Assembly: GCA_944548615.1 (NCBI GenBank)
Contig: OX155951.1
Span: 41,890,113-41,954,112, forward strand
DNA length: 64,000 nt
DNA from: Micropterix aruncella
Taxonomy: Eukaryota; Arthropoda; Insecta; Lepidoptera; Micropterigidae
Direction of reading: 5' to 3'
In this document: positions 23,399 to 34,947 of the stretch, piece by piece
Layout: every line of letters starts with the position of its first letter
Position numbering within the stretch: position 1 is the first letter of the stretch
The notes under the pieces: generated by a model
Database searches by the model: none
What the model saw: only the letters and a program-made list of their open reading frames with translations
Told to the model about the DNA's origin: nothing
Program-made: the position numbers and the translations under genes

Positions 23399-23626
23399 TT
23401 AGTCAGAGTGCACAGTCGATTGGCTTACGCCGCACGGTGCGCAGACCGTCCAGGAGCGCCAGAAGGTTGATTCCCAGGGGAAACTGACCATAAGGCCAGA
23501 GTCCTACCCAGGCTCGCACTTCATGCGTGGAGGCCGTCGGATAGGTGTTGACCCGTGAGTGTGACCAACCCTGAACAGAATGGGTCTTCGTGGCCAACTC
23601 AGCAAGGGCCTATTAACTCTCCCTGG
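23399..23626 (-). repeat. Family A retroposon, 5' half, inverted
   Basis: Reverse complement of about 39012-39203: TTAGTCAGAGTGCACAGTCG through GGCCAACTCAGCAAGGGCC to CTCTCCC. It meets the forward 3' half with only a few bases between. Confidence 0.7.
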
Positions 23627-26063
23627 CTACTATAATAATACTGGCTTACTACAGTGCATTAGTTCTGCAAACAATTAATGACTTAAACGGCGTCACATTG
23701 CACTGGTTTCATTCCGTAGTTGTAGCTAGCGCAATCGTTGCCGTCAGTTGATCGTTTTTGCTCTAGAATCACTGTGTCACTCACCATTAGCACAAACAAA
23801 ACAAAATGACGTTAATTGCTGGCGTAACATTCCCAAATGTCACACTTATCTATGAGGCTTTAATTGCAGTGGACTTTCTATGTGAATGATATAGTGGATG
23901 CTCATTAATGCTCATCAAATGCGTTATTTCCCGATGTGTACGATTGAAGTCAAATAAGTATTAATGAGCATAGTCTAATGGACTGCATAGTCGCAATTAC
24001 ACCACTAACTATCAATTGGCAAACGTCAAAGGAATTAGCGCCTGGTGCAAAGCGCTGACGAGAGCCTGTTAGGGCGATAGTTTGTTTGTTTGTTTATTCT
24101 TTTTATTGTGAAATTTCACAATGGGCGGGTTTATTGTTGGTTAGGCCATTTTCAATTATACCGTATAATATATATTTATTTCCTACCTACCCTCCTAATC
24201 AGTGACAAATTACGCGCCGGTCGAGACAAACACTCATGTTCGAGTGTTCTTATTGATCGTGATGTGACTTCGTAATTATCGCGTCCGTGAGCTCGCCATC
24301 TGAAGATTTGGAGACATTCGGAGTGAAATTACAGCAAGGAATCGCGCGAAAAATAGAAAGGTGCGTAAACTTTGATTCCTTCTCCTCTCCACAATGATGA
24401 TTATAATTCTTTAAAATAACCAACCTTCCTTACAGTGCATTCGCTATATATTATTAAACTTAAACCCAACAATTGTCATACGACAATCTCTTCCAACCAA
24501 CCCTACCATGAAGTTTTTATATGTATGTTGTGCGTGTAACATGTGTGTAAGTGTATGTCTTCTTATTGCATTTCATCGACAGAGTGCAATTTCGTTAATT
24601 TTATCCAAACGAAAAATGGTGACCCATAGTCCGCCGACTTATCATCAAAAAAGGCTCGAAAGGTTCCCTTCCGGAAACCAGCGCCAATTTTTAGTATGTC
24701 ATTGGGCATACTGTCATTATGCCTACGACATGTATATGTCATTGGGCATACTATCATTAGGACTACTAAACGCAAGGGAGACATACAGTCTTGATATTTG
24801 ACAAATATCAGTGTTGAAATGTATGTATTATATGTGTTGTATTATATACTATTATTATTATATAATTATTTTAATGATAAATATTTTTTTTATTTTACCG
24901 ATTATATTTTTTTTTAATTAACCGTTTATAAATTTTTGGCAATATATTTATATTATAACTATTACTAATTTAAGTGCTCTTCTTTTTAGTAATTATTTAA
25001 ACTTTAATTTGCGATTTTCAATGTTTCATTGCTGTACTCTTTCCTTTATTGATTTTTAATTATGTATTTAATAAAATTGGTCGCAGGAATTTATATTATA
25101 TTTAACGTATTCACATATTAATTAATATAGCTATGCTTATAGAATGTCCGCCCAAGCACAAGTTTTACTTAGTTGGGTGGCATCGAACAGTAAACATCAT
25201 TTAATAATTGATTTTAATTTCTTACTGTGGATTAATTAATTTAGTTACATAATATTTTATTTGATATTTAAATTTGTAAATTGTAAAATTTGTGAATTGC
25301 TTTAAATTTAAATTTAAATTAAATTGATGTAATACAAAATATGATTTTGAATTTTTAAATCTACCTCGAGTTACATACACGGTAAATTTTTAGATATTTT
25401 CTTAGACAAAAAATATAGAAACAGTAGCTATGTGTAATAGGAAGTTTTTGTTTTTTTTATATATATTTTGAATTATGACCCTCCTCCCTCCCTCCTAAAA
25501 AAATTGCTTTAGACTGACTGAACTGGACTCCAACGAATGAGTCAGGTTTTGATACGATTGCTTGTTTTTACATTGATGAATAGACGTAGGTTTATGGGAA
25601 TAGACGTAGGTTTATGAAATAAATCTATTCGAAATAAAATGCATCGGGAAAAAAATATAAAACAATGAAAATGAACGTTATTACGAGTACATCGGCGAAT
25701 GCTGCCTCCTTATTTTGGGTTGACGTTTATATAGCATTTTTTTTAAAGCTTTCCATTTTTAACAAATAGTTGATTAAAATTTACGTGGTGGTTATATATT
25801 GCTTGGCGGAAGAAACTCAAATTAAAAAATATTGATATGCTCATTTAAATTAAAGAAAATACACTGTTCTAGTACTACGTTCTAGATTAAGGGTTTAAGG
25901 GTTTAAACTTAAGCCTATTATAAAATATTAGTTTATTAAAAATGTTATTAAAAATTATGAAATATTTATTAAAAATTATGAAATATAGCTTATTAAAGCC
26001 TCTGACAGTTTATTAAAAATTCCGAGTCATAATAGTGATTTCTATTCCTATTCTTTCTGTGTC
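23627..26063. other. No intact gene; probable LINE remnants
   Basis: The 24508-24600 part shares GTGTGTAAGTGTA and an ATTGCATT...CGACAG stretch with the R1-like LINE relics at 29205 and 38931. About 25138-25200 shares a CTTAGTTGGGTGGCA-like phrase with the LINE 3' UTR at 52.9 kb. TTGTGAAATTTCACAATGGGCGG (about 24106-24128) recurs near 38892. Readings here carry no domain. Confidence 0.35.
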
Positions 26064-26168
26064 CATGGTGCAAGACTCTGGAACGATGTCCCAGCAAATA
26101 TACGAAACTCGCCTTCTTTACCATCGTTTAAGACTCACCGTAAGGATTACTACCTTTCTAAGACGTAA
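26064..26168 (+). pseudogene. LINE C-terminal end
   Basis: Plus-strand translation reads HGARLWNDVPANIRNSPSLP, then SFKTHRKDYYLSKT and a TAA stop at 26166-26168. This is the very common terminal signature of jockey/CR1/L2-type LINE polyproteins (ARLWNxLPxxIRxxxSLxxFK). A 3' untranslated region follows to TTA-repeat sequence near 26395. The rest of the element is missing. Confidence 0.75.
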
Positions 26169-27904
26169 CCAGTTTTCCCTTTCTTTCCTCTTCTTCTCCC
26201 AATTTTCTCTCCTCGGGCATTATTAGTTTTAAGTTCTTCCACTTGTCTTTATGTTATGTAATAATCTTTATTTTCACAATGCGCGCATGTACCACTATGT
26301 TTAGGTTAGTTGTAAGACATTGCCATGTGGCAATAAGCTCGGCTTTTTGTATAGGTACTCATTAAGTGCAAATAACGAGTTATTATTATTAAATATTTGA
26401 TTGATTTACATACTACAATGGGAAAAAAGTGTGTTAGAATACTGAATCTAAGTTTATTGTAAGTCATTAGGTAATAATAACAAAATGAAAAGTATGGCCA
26501 GAAAATTAAGAAACTGAAAATGGAACCTAGAAATCGTAATTATTATAGACGATAAAAAATCAGTTAAATCGATGTCAAGGAAACAAAAGGGTTTGAAAAT
26601 CAAATGCATTATCGTACTTATTATATAACTGTGGTGTCTTGGACAGATTACGCTGAGCCCGAAATGTGGGACAGTTTAGACTGGGCCAGAAAATAATGTG
26701 AAATAATGTACAATGTGTCATGTCAGAACTAAAAGGAATAAAATGTGCTCTCTCTCGACACAGCGTGATTACCCAAAATATATAAAGTAATATGTAAATT
26801 TATTTCCCTTAATAATATTTCTGTATAGTGTAATAGCATATTTCACATTCTTTCCTTGTTTGTATCATCCCTAATAACCATGTTTTATGCTATATGTACC
26901 GACATTTCTATAAATAAGTATCCCTTGTTTCAGTATTGTGCCGTCTTATACATAACAAACTAACTTAGATGCCCTCCGAAAACGACTTGGCAGAAAAGCA
27001 CCGACTATCGGTGATTGCCATAAAGTAACAAGAAGAAGAAGAAGAAGAAAGCGTGATTAATTCAGATCAACTTATAACACGGCGTAAAAGGCGATACATA
27101 ACAATAACCAGCGACGCATCATCAAAACGAAATTTTGGCATGTATATGATACCGTGTATCAACAAAATTCTGTGTATTTGCGGCAGTATCTGAAAAAAAC
27201 TGCTCAAATTGACCAAGTCAAATAATAGAACAAACATATTAATGCCAGGATTAATGACAGGATATATTTTACATTGGGTCACGCTGGAATTCGATTATGC
27301 AGTAGTCTTCCAATAACAGATATTTAATGTTGTAGGAGTAATCAGAAAAAAACTTTTTTACGGCTTTCCGTAGAGAAATTAGTCAAAAGTTAAAACGTTG
27401 ACGGACGGAAAACGAAACGAGTTTCACGGTACAGTTATCGCGTGCATACATTTCAGCTTCTTGTTGACTCGTCTCTTCGTCCTACCAGTCGAGCGAAAGA
27501 CAAGCCGAGCCAAGGTTTGAACGCAGATGGTTTTACTCTTGAGAAAACCAATTACCCCGAAAGTTGCCCCATTACGCCTTCGTCGCTGTCGACATTTCTC
27601 AACGGTCCTCAAACAACCAAAGTATTTATAGCCGTCAGGCCCGCCGATCGCTAATAAATTCCGCTCAATCAGATTCCGTTTTAATCGAATTTTCGGTTTT
27701 GCGATTAAAACATGAAACAAAAGGCCAGACACAAAAATAACGACCGCCAATTCGTAGTATATTTGTTGTGTTTTCGTGGTATTAAAATGGTATTGTTCCA
27801 AAAATTATGTATTATTTTCCTAAATATGTCGTGATATAAATATTATTTGGGTCGCTTGCATATGAGATATACCAAACAAAATTTCACATTTCATTTTCAT
27901 TTCA
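26169..27904. other. No gene; (AAG)n and small retroposon tail
   Basis: About 26965-27050 reads LRKRLGRKAP then runs into an (AAG)n array (27030-27050), probably a retroposon 3' end; a similar (AAG)n block is at 62963-62975. The 125-residue minus-strand reading at 27424-27801 has no domain or splice context. Confidence 0.4.
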
Positions 27905-28019
27905 ATTTCAACTCATGCCATGACCAAATGATGCCTGCATGCAAAAAATCAGCTCAATCGGATGAAGCGTTCGGGCGTTATCGTGGAGAAATACATGCAG
28001 CCACCCACACACACACACA

Positions 28020-28051
<32 letters not shown>

Positions 28052-28060
28052 GACTCACAG
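27905..28060 (+). repeat. Dispersed repeat with (CA)n tract
   Basis: Block 27911-27995 is the reverse complement of the repeat at about 1943-2045 and runs into a (CA)n tract (28003-28051). The pair shows a mobile unit that carries or generates microsatellites. Confidence 0.65.
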
Positions 28061-28112
28061 ACCGACTCAGTCTAGAAATGGTCTCGGGCGAAGGGGGAGG
28101 GGAGGGTTCAAA

Positions 28113-28806
<694 letters not shown>

Positions 28807-28869
28807 TAGGTATATATCCGTATTCATCTCGAAAAAAAAAATTTGTGCGTTCACACTATTTTCCCTCTG

Positions 28870-29130
28870 AGGAGGAAAACGGCCGTTAAAGAGTTAACAC
28901 GCCCGTTAAAAGAGAAACTCCGTTTCTCGCAAGCCTAATCTTGGTTGGTTCTAAATATGAGAAATTAAGAACATTCATACTCGTTTGGTATTTCGTTTGT
29001 TTAAATTTAAGAACGAGTCCCAATTCCTAGAGTGTCTGGTTTTATATATGTTCCTATTATCCTTTATCTGCTGAGTTTGACAGCTCAGCGGGGCCCGCGT
29101 GCTACATGCTTGCCATGTTCTTTTGAAATT
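28870..29130 (-). repeat. Dispersed repeat D, copy 2 (inverted)
   Basis: Reverse complement of blocks found at 21830-22000 (GGGCCCGCG.GCTACATGC, TTCTTAATTTCT.ATAT, ACCAACCAAGATTAGGC). Non-coding. Confidence 0.55.
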
Positions 29131-29204
29131 TCATTATGCATGTGAGGGACTACCCCTCACTAGACTCTGAATATGAAATAGAAGAAAAGAATGAAGAAAT
29201 ACAA

Positions 29205-29390
29205 GAATATGAAATATGAGTATGAATGTGTGTAAGTGTAGGTATGATTGTTATTGCATTCGACAGTGTATAATCAACGTAAGCGATTACAGAATAGTGT
29301 TCCGGGAGAGATAGGCCCAGCAGGTCTTCAAATAAAACATTTCAAAGCGTGGGACCGAGCACTGAACCCTGAGGGAATTCAAAGACGAAG
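29205..29390 (-). pseudogene. R1-like LINE reverse-transcriptase fragment
   Basis: Minus-strand translation gives FPQGSVLGPTL, a stop where Trp is expected, NVLFEDLLGL, then IAYVDYTLS where YADD would be expected. PQGSVLGPxLWNVxxxxLL is the RT block of R1/jockey/I-type elements. The second catalytic Asp is Tyr here, so the copy is inactive. The same sequence occurs at 48118-48265 plus 38931-38995. An LTR (29391-29966) is inserted against its upstream side. Confidence 0.75.
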
Positions 29391-29966
29391 TTGTGAGACT
29401 CCACGTTATTCGGTGTGAGGTGGTGGTGTCAACTTGCGGGTTATCTCCTTATTAAAAGTCGGTTTAAAGAGTATCATAAGGTATTTATTGAGAGTTCGAT
29501 ATTGCCAGTTTGTAACGCTTCCCGAATAGGATATACTGACGCGAATGTATTGGCTATCTGCCTGAAGTTAAGAGGGTGTGTGGATAAGGATTGTACTTGT
29601 GCTCCTAGTATCTCGTACTGGGCAAGGCTCGAGTGCAGACTGATGCGTCTCGCCTCGATAAGGAAAGGAAGGAAAAGGTAACCAGGAAGCCGGGCCCGTT
29701 GACTCGCCTCGTGAGAGGGATACCGGGTATGCCGTTGCTGTCTTGGGGGACGTGATCACTCGAGGAATTATACTTTGGTCGTATTTTCGCCGGTTTATAT
29801 AGGCCGAAAAATGATGCAATCCAAAATATTCCGAGTAAAAGTATTGTTTCATTGTGCTGATTCATCGCTGTACGAGGTAGAATAATAGCTGAATTTGTGT
29901 CAGTGCATTTAACTGGAAATCAATGCATTTGTTGATTGCATGTAATGATACTTAAGGGTCGTTACA
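29391..29966 (-). mobile_element. LTR of a retrotransposon (copy 2, inverted)
   Basis: Reverse-complement counterpart of 16231-16786, starting TGTAACGACCC on the minus strand and ending GGAGTCTCACA. It keeps the TATA box (29791-29805) and AATAAA (29484-29489 inverted). It directly borders an R1-like LINE relic whose sequence continues differently at 48.26 kb, so it is an insertion. No internal region and no clear target-site duplication. Confidence 0.65.
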
Positions 29967-30834
29967 TGCATCTAATTTGCAAAATGATTAGTGTGGAAAA
30001 CACTAATTACCAATAAATAATGTTGGTTGTTTTAAAGTGCCACCTAAATGAGCCATGTAAACCTCGTCTCAATCTCATTGTCATTTCCATGCATTCGCAG
30101 TTTTAGACCCCGAAAAGCACGATTCGTGTGATTAGCGTAAATGGAATAAGGGGTCCAGTATGTATGTGAAAAGAAAATAATAATTTAGTGTATATTTATT
30201 AAAGTGTCAATAAAATCAATAAAATATCTTAGAATAACGAGACGTTTTACAAAATTTAATGCCTGCTGATATCATTTTATGCACTGTCGTCGTAGATTAA
30301 AGTTCAGCTCTTCGATAATCGAACAGACTAAAGTAAAAGGCATATTTATTTTTATCTTTATTTATTTTACATATACATCCAAATGCATGAGCACAACAGA
30401 AAATGAATTGATAATTTAGAAACTGCCGTTGTATGCCTTTAAAGTTATATACACATCTGTCTGAGCCCAGGTTACATAGCGTATACATTAAACGCAAATG
30501 ATTGTCTTTCAATTATGCCAAGCAAAAAGCAGCGGAGCTCGCCTTGCTAGGCACCCCTGTATTAATCGGAATGTTTTATAACCCAAATAAATCGAAGCTT
30601 AATAAACTTGGGAGGAATTTGAAAACAGCGCTTATATGGGCTGAACAGAGACTGGGCCAGTTTTTTAAGAACAGTCGAAAATAGAGTAGTTTAAATTTCG
30701 GTTTGTAATCCGAATATTTTGATACGTTTAATGGGAATTTTCTACTTAGTAAAAGATATTGAATTGCTCTTAATATAATATAATCATAGATTAAACAGAC
30801 ATCAAATCCTCAGTTTCTATTACAAAATAGTTAT
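29967..30834. other. No recognised gene
   Basis: Anonymous sequence. The 60-residue plus-strand reading at 30502-30684 has no recognised domain and no RNA or splice support. Confidence 0.35.
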
Positions 30835-31770
30835 CCGCATTCCGTTTCTTCTCAGCAACTAAATCGTATTTGTCAGGGTTTAAATTGTACTACCATAGAA
30901 AACAGTTAACATTATTAAGTAAAATTTTTATGCCCAACCATTCCTTTTTATTTTAGGTACATTGTATAGTGAAACATACTAGTGCAGCAATAAACATTTA
31001 AATATCTAGAAGCACAGGGAAATTGCAAGGAAACGGTCGACAGAGGTCGCCCTTTGATAAGTGTCAACTTTAGCACCGATTAGGTCCGACTGTAGACAAT
31101 CGGAGGTTCGTAATGGTTGCGCGCAGCTTGGGTGCCAATTTTTATGTCATCTGGCCTGCCCAACTCACGCTTCAACTCCTTTCCGGTAACCTCCTCGTAG
31201 AGGGACTTTACCTGTCAGGGCCGTTGTGAGCTTCTGTCACGGCTGTAATCTGCAGTCGGAGGCGGTTGGGATCATAAGATCACGGCTGGTGCAGTGTCTG
31301 GTTTGCTAGACACGCTGTACATCCGGCGAATAACCAGAGGGGTCTGCAAATGTATGTTTTCTAGTCTACGTCAGGTAGAGACTGCGCAGCGACCTCGAAT
31401 CCGTGACCACGCTAACGGAGAAATCCGGCAATATCTGGTAGTGAGGGCGCGAGAGAGGCCGGCTTTGTTTACTTCCCAGTGCCTTGCGAAAAGGCGTTGG
31501 ACTCTCACGGGCTTGTTGGCGTAGTAAGACGGTGAAGTCTCTGCGTTCATCCCACGGTTAAAAGAACGATCTAATATCGTTATAACTTCCTGGGGAGGCG
31601 GGTTCGCCCATAGTAATTGACAACTCCAAACTGTAGACAATCGGAAACTCAAGCAATTAAAACGCGTTTTTAAATTTTTTGAGACGAAATACGAAAAATA
31701 TAAGATTGCTTGAATATTTTTTTATCTTTTAAAGCCAACTAAGATTAGGCATATGAGAAACGGAGTTTGA
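30835..31770 (+). repeat. Dispersed repeat D, copy 3, split by a retroposon
   Basis: 30835-31104 and 31630-31770 together match repeat D at 21615-22005. The interruption is the family A copy, flanked by a 16-bp duplication of repeat D sequence. Confidence 0.65.
31105..31629 (+). mobile_element. Family A retroposon with 16-bp target-site duplication
   Basis: actgtagacaatcgga occurs at 31089-31104 and again at 31630-31645, exactly flanking a 525-bp unit. Its 3' half matches the other family A copies (GACCTCGAAT, AGAAATCCGG, AAAGGCGTTGG, GGGTTCGCCC) and it ends TTGACAACTCCAA with no poly-A. The 5' part (GGTTCGTAATGG onwards) is not shared with the 39.0-kb copy. Long target duplications indicate target-primed reverse transcription, so it is a SINE-like or truncated LINE unit. 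Confidence 0.8.
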
Positions 31771-32407
31771 GCCGATGACACCGTAGCAGACCCGGGTTAT
31801 GCTCCTTTGATGCATTTCCTTGATCAGCGCTCGTTACTTTTCGTCAATGATCTGCCATCTCCTTCCAGTCCTTATAAACTACGTCTTTTGGCTAATCGGG
31901 TGTATCGAGAACGGTGACGGACGCGGACGTCGATGCGATGGCGTGACGCGAAGGTGACGTGACGTTTTGCCTCGTGTCGTGTCATCCTGTCGTGTCGTGT
32001 CGTGTCGCTATGCACGCCGCCGCCATTTTGTTTTGCTCCGATAACAATAATATGATATTCGTCGTGGCGCCAGCTGTCTCGAATTACTTATCCCTCCGGT
32101 ATTAAAGATTTCAGCACGCGATTTCAAGGGATATGTGCACGTTTATTGTAAACAGGGCGAGGGGTTGAAACATTGTAGCGGGTTGGGTTACCGTCGCGTC
32201 GGTAGGCATCCGGCCGGCACTGCACTATAGTTAGACATCTGACAAAGTAAAGGAGTAGGATATAACCGTTGAAAATGCTAGCGTTTTTCATGTGTTGCGG
32301 CCTGTCGTCACAACAAACAAATAAGTAAAACAAGGAAAAATACGATGTATTCATCTTCTTAAAGTACCATCTCCTATCGGAGGTCGGCGGTCATTATGGC
32401 CACTTAA
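31771..32407. other. CpG-rich stretch, no recognised gene
   Basis: About 31905-32060 is unusually rich in CpG and holds tandem GTCGT pentamers (about 31985-32008), then CGCCGCCGCCATTTTG. The pattern resembles an insect promoter or 5' UTR, but no exon can be tied to it. A minus-strand 76-residue reading (32124-32354) has no domain. Confidence 0.35.
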
Positions 32408-33870
32408 GCCGCTGTTTTCTTTGGTAGCTCTAAAATTAAATCCGCGATACTAATAGATAATTAACAAACTGAACGAGCTTGTCTTATATTGCAAAGAATT
32501 ATAAACGCACAGAGTATAAACTAGTGTAACAAGGTGTGGGGATCGATCCAGAGAATGCGATGATTTACCTAAGCCAGTTACTATTGTATTTCAATATTTT
32601 TACGTCGCTGAAAACCGCTCTCTGAAATCACCATTGTGTGTGTCTCTTTCTATCTCTTTATCTTACACTCATTCGCACATCGCTGTCATATAAACATGCG
32701 CGCGTGGCTGTAGTCCGCCAGTTATCTAATTCGTGAAGGGCCGAAACCTCGCTGCACGAGCACATCCGTGAGCTCGGTCTGCTGCACACCAGGCCGCCAG
32801 CTCGGTCTGCTGATGTTGCGGCGCGGAACAACTCGGTGGTGCTGGAGCGAGGTTTTGTAGCCAGTGGGTTCTTATATTCTTTATATTTTATATGAAATCA
32901 TACACCAGCAAATTAGCAAAGATAACTATTTACCCGCTTATGAAATCAGCACCGCCACAGTACATAATGAGCGCCACCATAGAAATCCTTTCGGTTTCGA
33001 TGCAGCCAGGAAGGACGTTGGAATGGATAAGTAGCTGACCTGCTAAACGTCAAACGCGGCATCACAACGGTGTAGGCATAGTAAGATAATGCGCTAGCGA
33101 AAAGAGAGACGGCACGATGCACCCTACAGCCAAGAGCTCTGCGGCAACAGCGGCCAGTTTGCCATCGGAAATTCTCAGGACAATGTGGAGTCTCATCTGA
33201 CAGCATTTTCGACCGTGGACGACGTGGGCTCTGCGTTGTAGCCGAACCAATACTGGCGGACTAACGCCGCTGTGCTTTATTCAATGGGCCGTGTCCAAGC
33301 TGTATCGATTGCCCTTTAGCGGGCCTTGACGTGAGCCGGACCCATTGACCCGGCTTTCTGAGTGTGGCTTTTCAGGGCTGCACGCGCGCCTTGTAACAGG
33401 TATCTCGTGAGGCGCTAGATGGTACGAGTGCATTATGGTGATCGGCTATTTAAATGGGAGTTCATGGCATCTTCTGCGGCGAATTACTACTGCGCGGGTC
33501 GACTTCTGGCGGCTTGGTGTGCAGCAGACCGAGCTCAGGGACGTGCTCGTGCGGCGAGGTGTCGGCCCTTCACGTATTAGATAACTGGCGGACTACAGCC
33601 ACGCGCGCATCGATGATTGTAAGATAAAGAGATAGAAAGAGACACACACAACGGTGATTTTAGAGAACGGTTTTCAGCGACGTAAAAATAATGGAATATA
33701 ATAGTAACTGGCATAGGTAAATCATCGCATTCTCTGGATCGATTCCCACACCTTGTCACGCTAGTTTATACTCTGTGCCTTTATAATTCTTTGCAATTTA
33801 GAACAAGCTAGTTCAGTTTGTAACTATTATCGCGGATTTAATTTTAAAGCTACCAAAGGAAACAGCCGCG
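32408..33870. mobile_element. Foldback-type element with ~390-bp inverted arms
   Basis: The left arm 32408-32799 and the right arm about 33506-33870 are reverse complements over most of their length. They share TTTGGTAGCT, AAATTAAATCCGCGATA, GGATCGATCC-region, ACGTCGCTGAAAACCG, GAGCTCGGTCTGCTGCACACC and GCCGCC in mirrored order, with a ~25-bp extra piece in the left arm. The ~700-bp spacer has no recognisable transposase. A short tandem of AGCTCGGTCTGCTG sits at the left arm's inner edge. No clear flanking duplication was seen. Confidence 0.8.
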
Positions 33871-34389
33871 AAACGTGTTTTTAAAATGTTATTACGCTTA
33901 AACGAGTCTGCACGCAAGAAAATGAATACGATGAATGACAATCGCCATTGCAGTTGACAGCACTGCTTTCGAGTTCCGCCTGAACGTCGACGAATAACAT
34001 TCGTTACCGTTTTACCAAAGGACTAATTAGTGCTGCTATTTCGAAGCCCAGACTATTAGCTGGCTACGCGGAGACACGCTTAGCTGGCTCATGCACAGCG
34101 CGTGGCTGTGCACGTCGCCTGACATGAGCTAATTTGTTATTGTTAACCGCCAAAACTAATTTAATTATGACCTCCATGCCTTTATTTTAATGTCAAGTTT
34201 ATGTATGTGAATGCGGAGGTGTTTACATTCGATTGTAAAAGTTCTTCACGCATAAGATCTTCTTCTGGTAGTACCATCTTCTACCCCTTGTTTACTATCT
34301 TATATTTACTTATTTATAGATAATTATGCAAGTCATGCTAGCGTATTGGAAAACGTATTCACAAAATCGTTGCATATGCCAAATTTTTG
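33871..34389. other. No recognised gene
   Basis: Anonymous sequence between the foldback element and a Penelope terminal repeat. Confidence 0.35.
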
Positions 34390-34520
34390 GAAACCCGACT
34401 GGTCAGTCTACCCTAGACAACGGCGGCTGCAACGTCACCGAAACGTCGGATGCTACCAAAGTCACGGGGTAAATTAGTTTTGTATCTTCTTTATAATGTT
34501 CAATAGCCGCGATAATCTCC
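34390..34520 (+). repeat. Penelope-like terminal repeat, solitary
   Basis: CAGTCTACCCTAGACA.CGGCGGCTGC and CCGAAACGTCGG.TGCTAC match 19905-20030. No coding part is attached. Confidence 0.65.
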
Positions 34521-34947
34521 GATTTCATATTTAGAAGTGGTTTTATTAACTATAAAAGAAAGCTTTGAATTTAAATATAATATATATTGTAATTATGTAA
34601 ATATATATTAATTTATAATGTTTCAATAACATCTTAATCCGGCTTTTCATGCATAACCGATTTGTCTTTGTATCTTATGACGAAGGGTGTCCGTATGGCC
34701 GGCTTCCGGATTATAAGCTGTTGGTCGGTAATTATTCCTAAATATTTTATTACACGTCATGTTTAAAATAAATTTAATAATTATTGTTTTAAATTGTAAA
34801 CCTTGTATTATAACTCGTATTTTACTCTGTAACTTGTAAACCACTCCGCCGTCGTCTGGTCCCAAGTCCAGGGTGCGAAAGGAGGAGGGTGGTTGGCCTG
34901 CCGCGTCGACCAGAATCGGGTAACCGAAGAAACCAGGCAAGAAACCA
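34521..34947. other. 5' flank or leader of the RTE-like element
   Basis: GTGTCCGTATGGCCGGCT at 34687 is shared with 17773. The element's own 5' untranslated region probably starts near 34850, but I could not place the border or a target-site duplication. Confidence 0.35.

Noticed and set aside
27424..27801. 125-codon minus-strand ORF with a hydrophobic start
   Set aside because: No recognisable domain, no splice or promoter context, no second copy. Length is compatible with chance.
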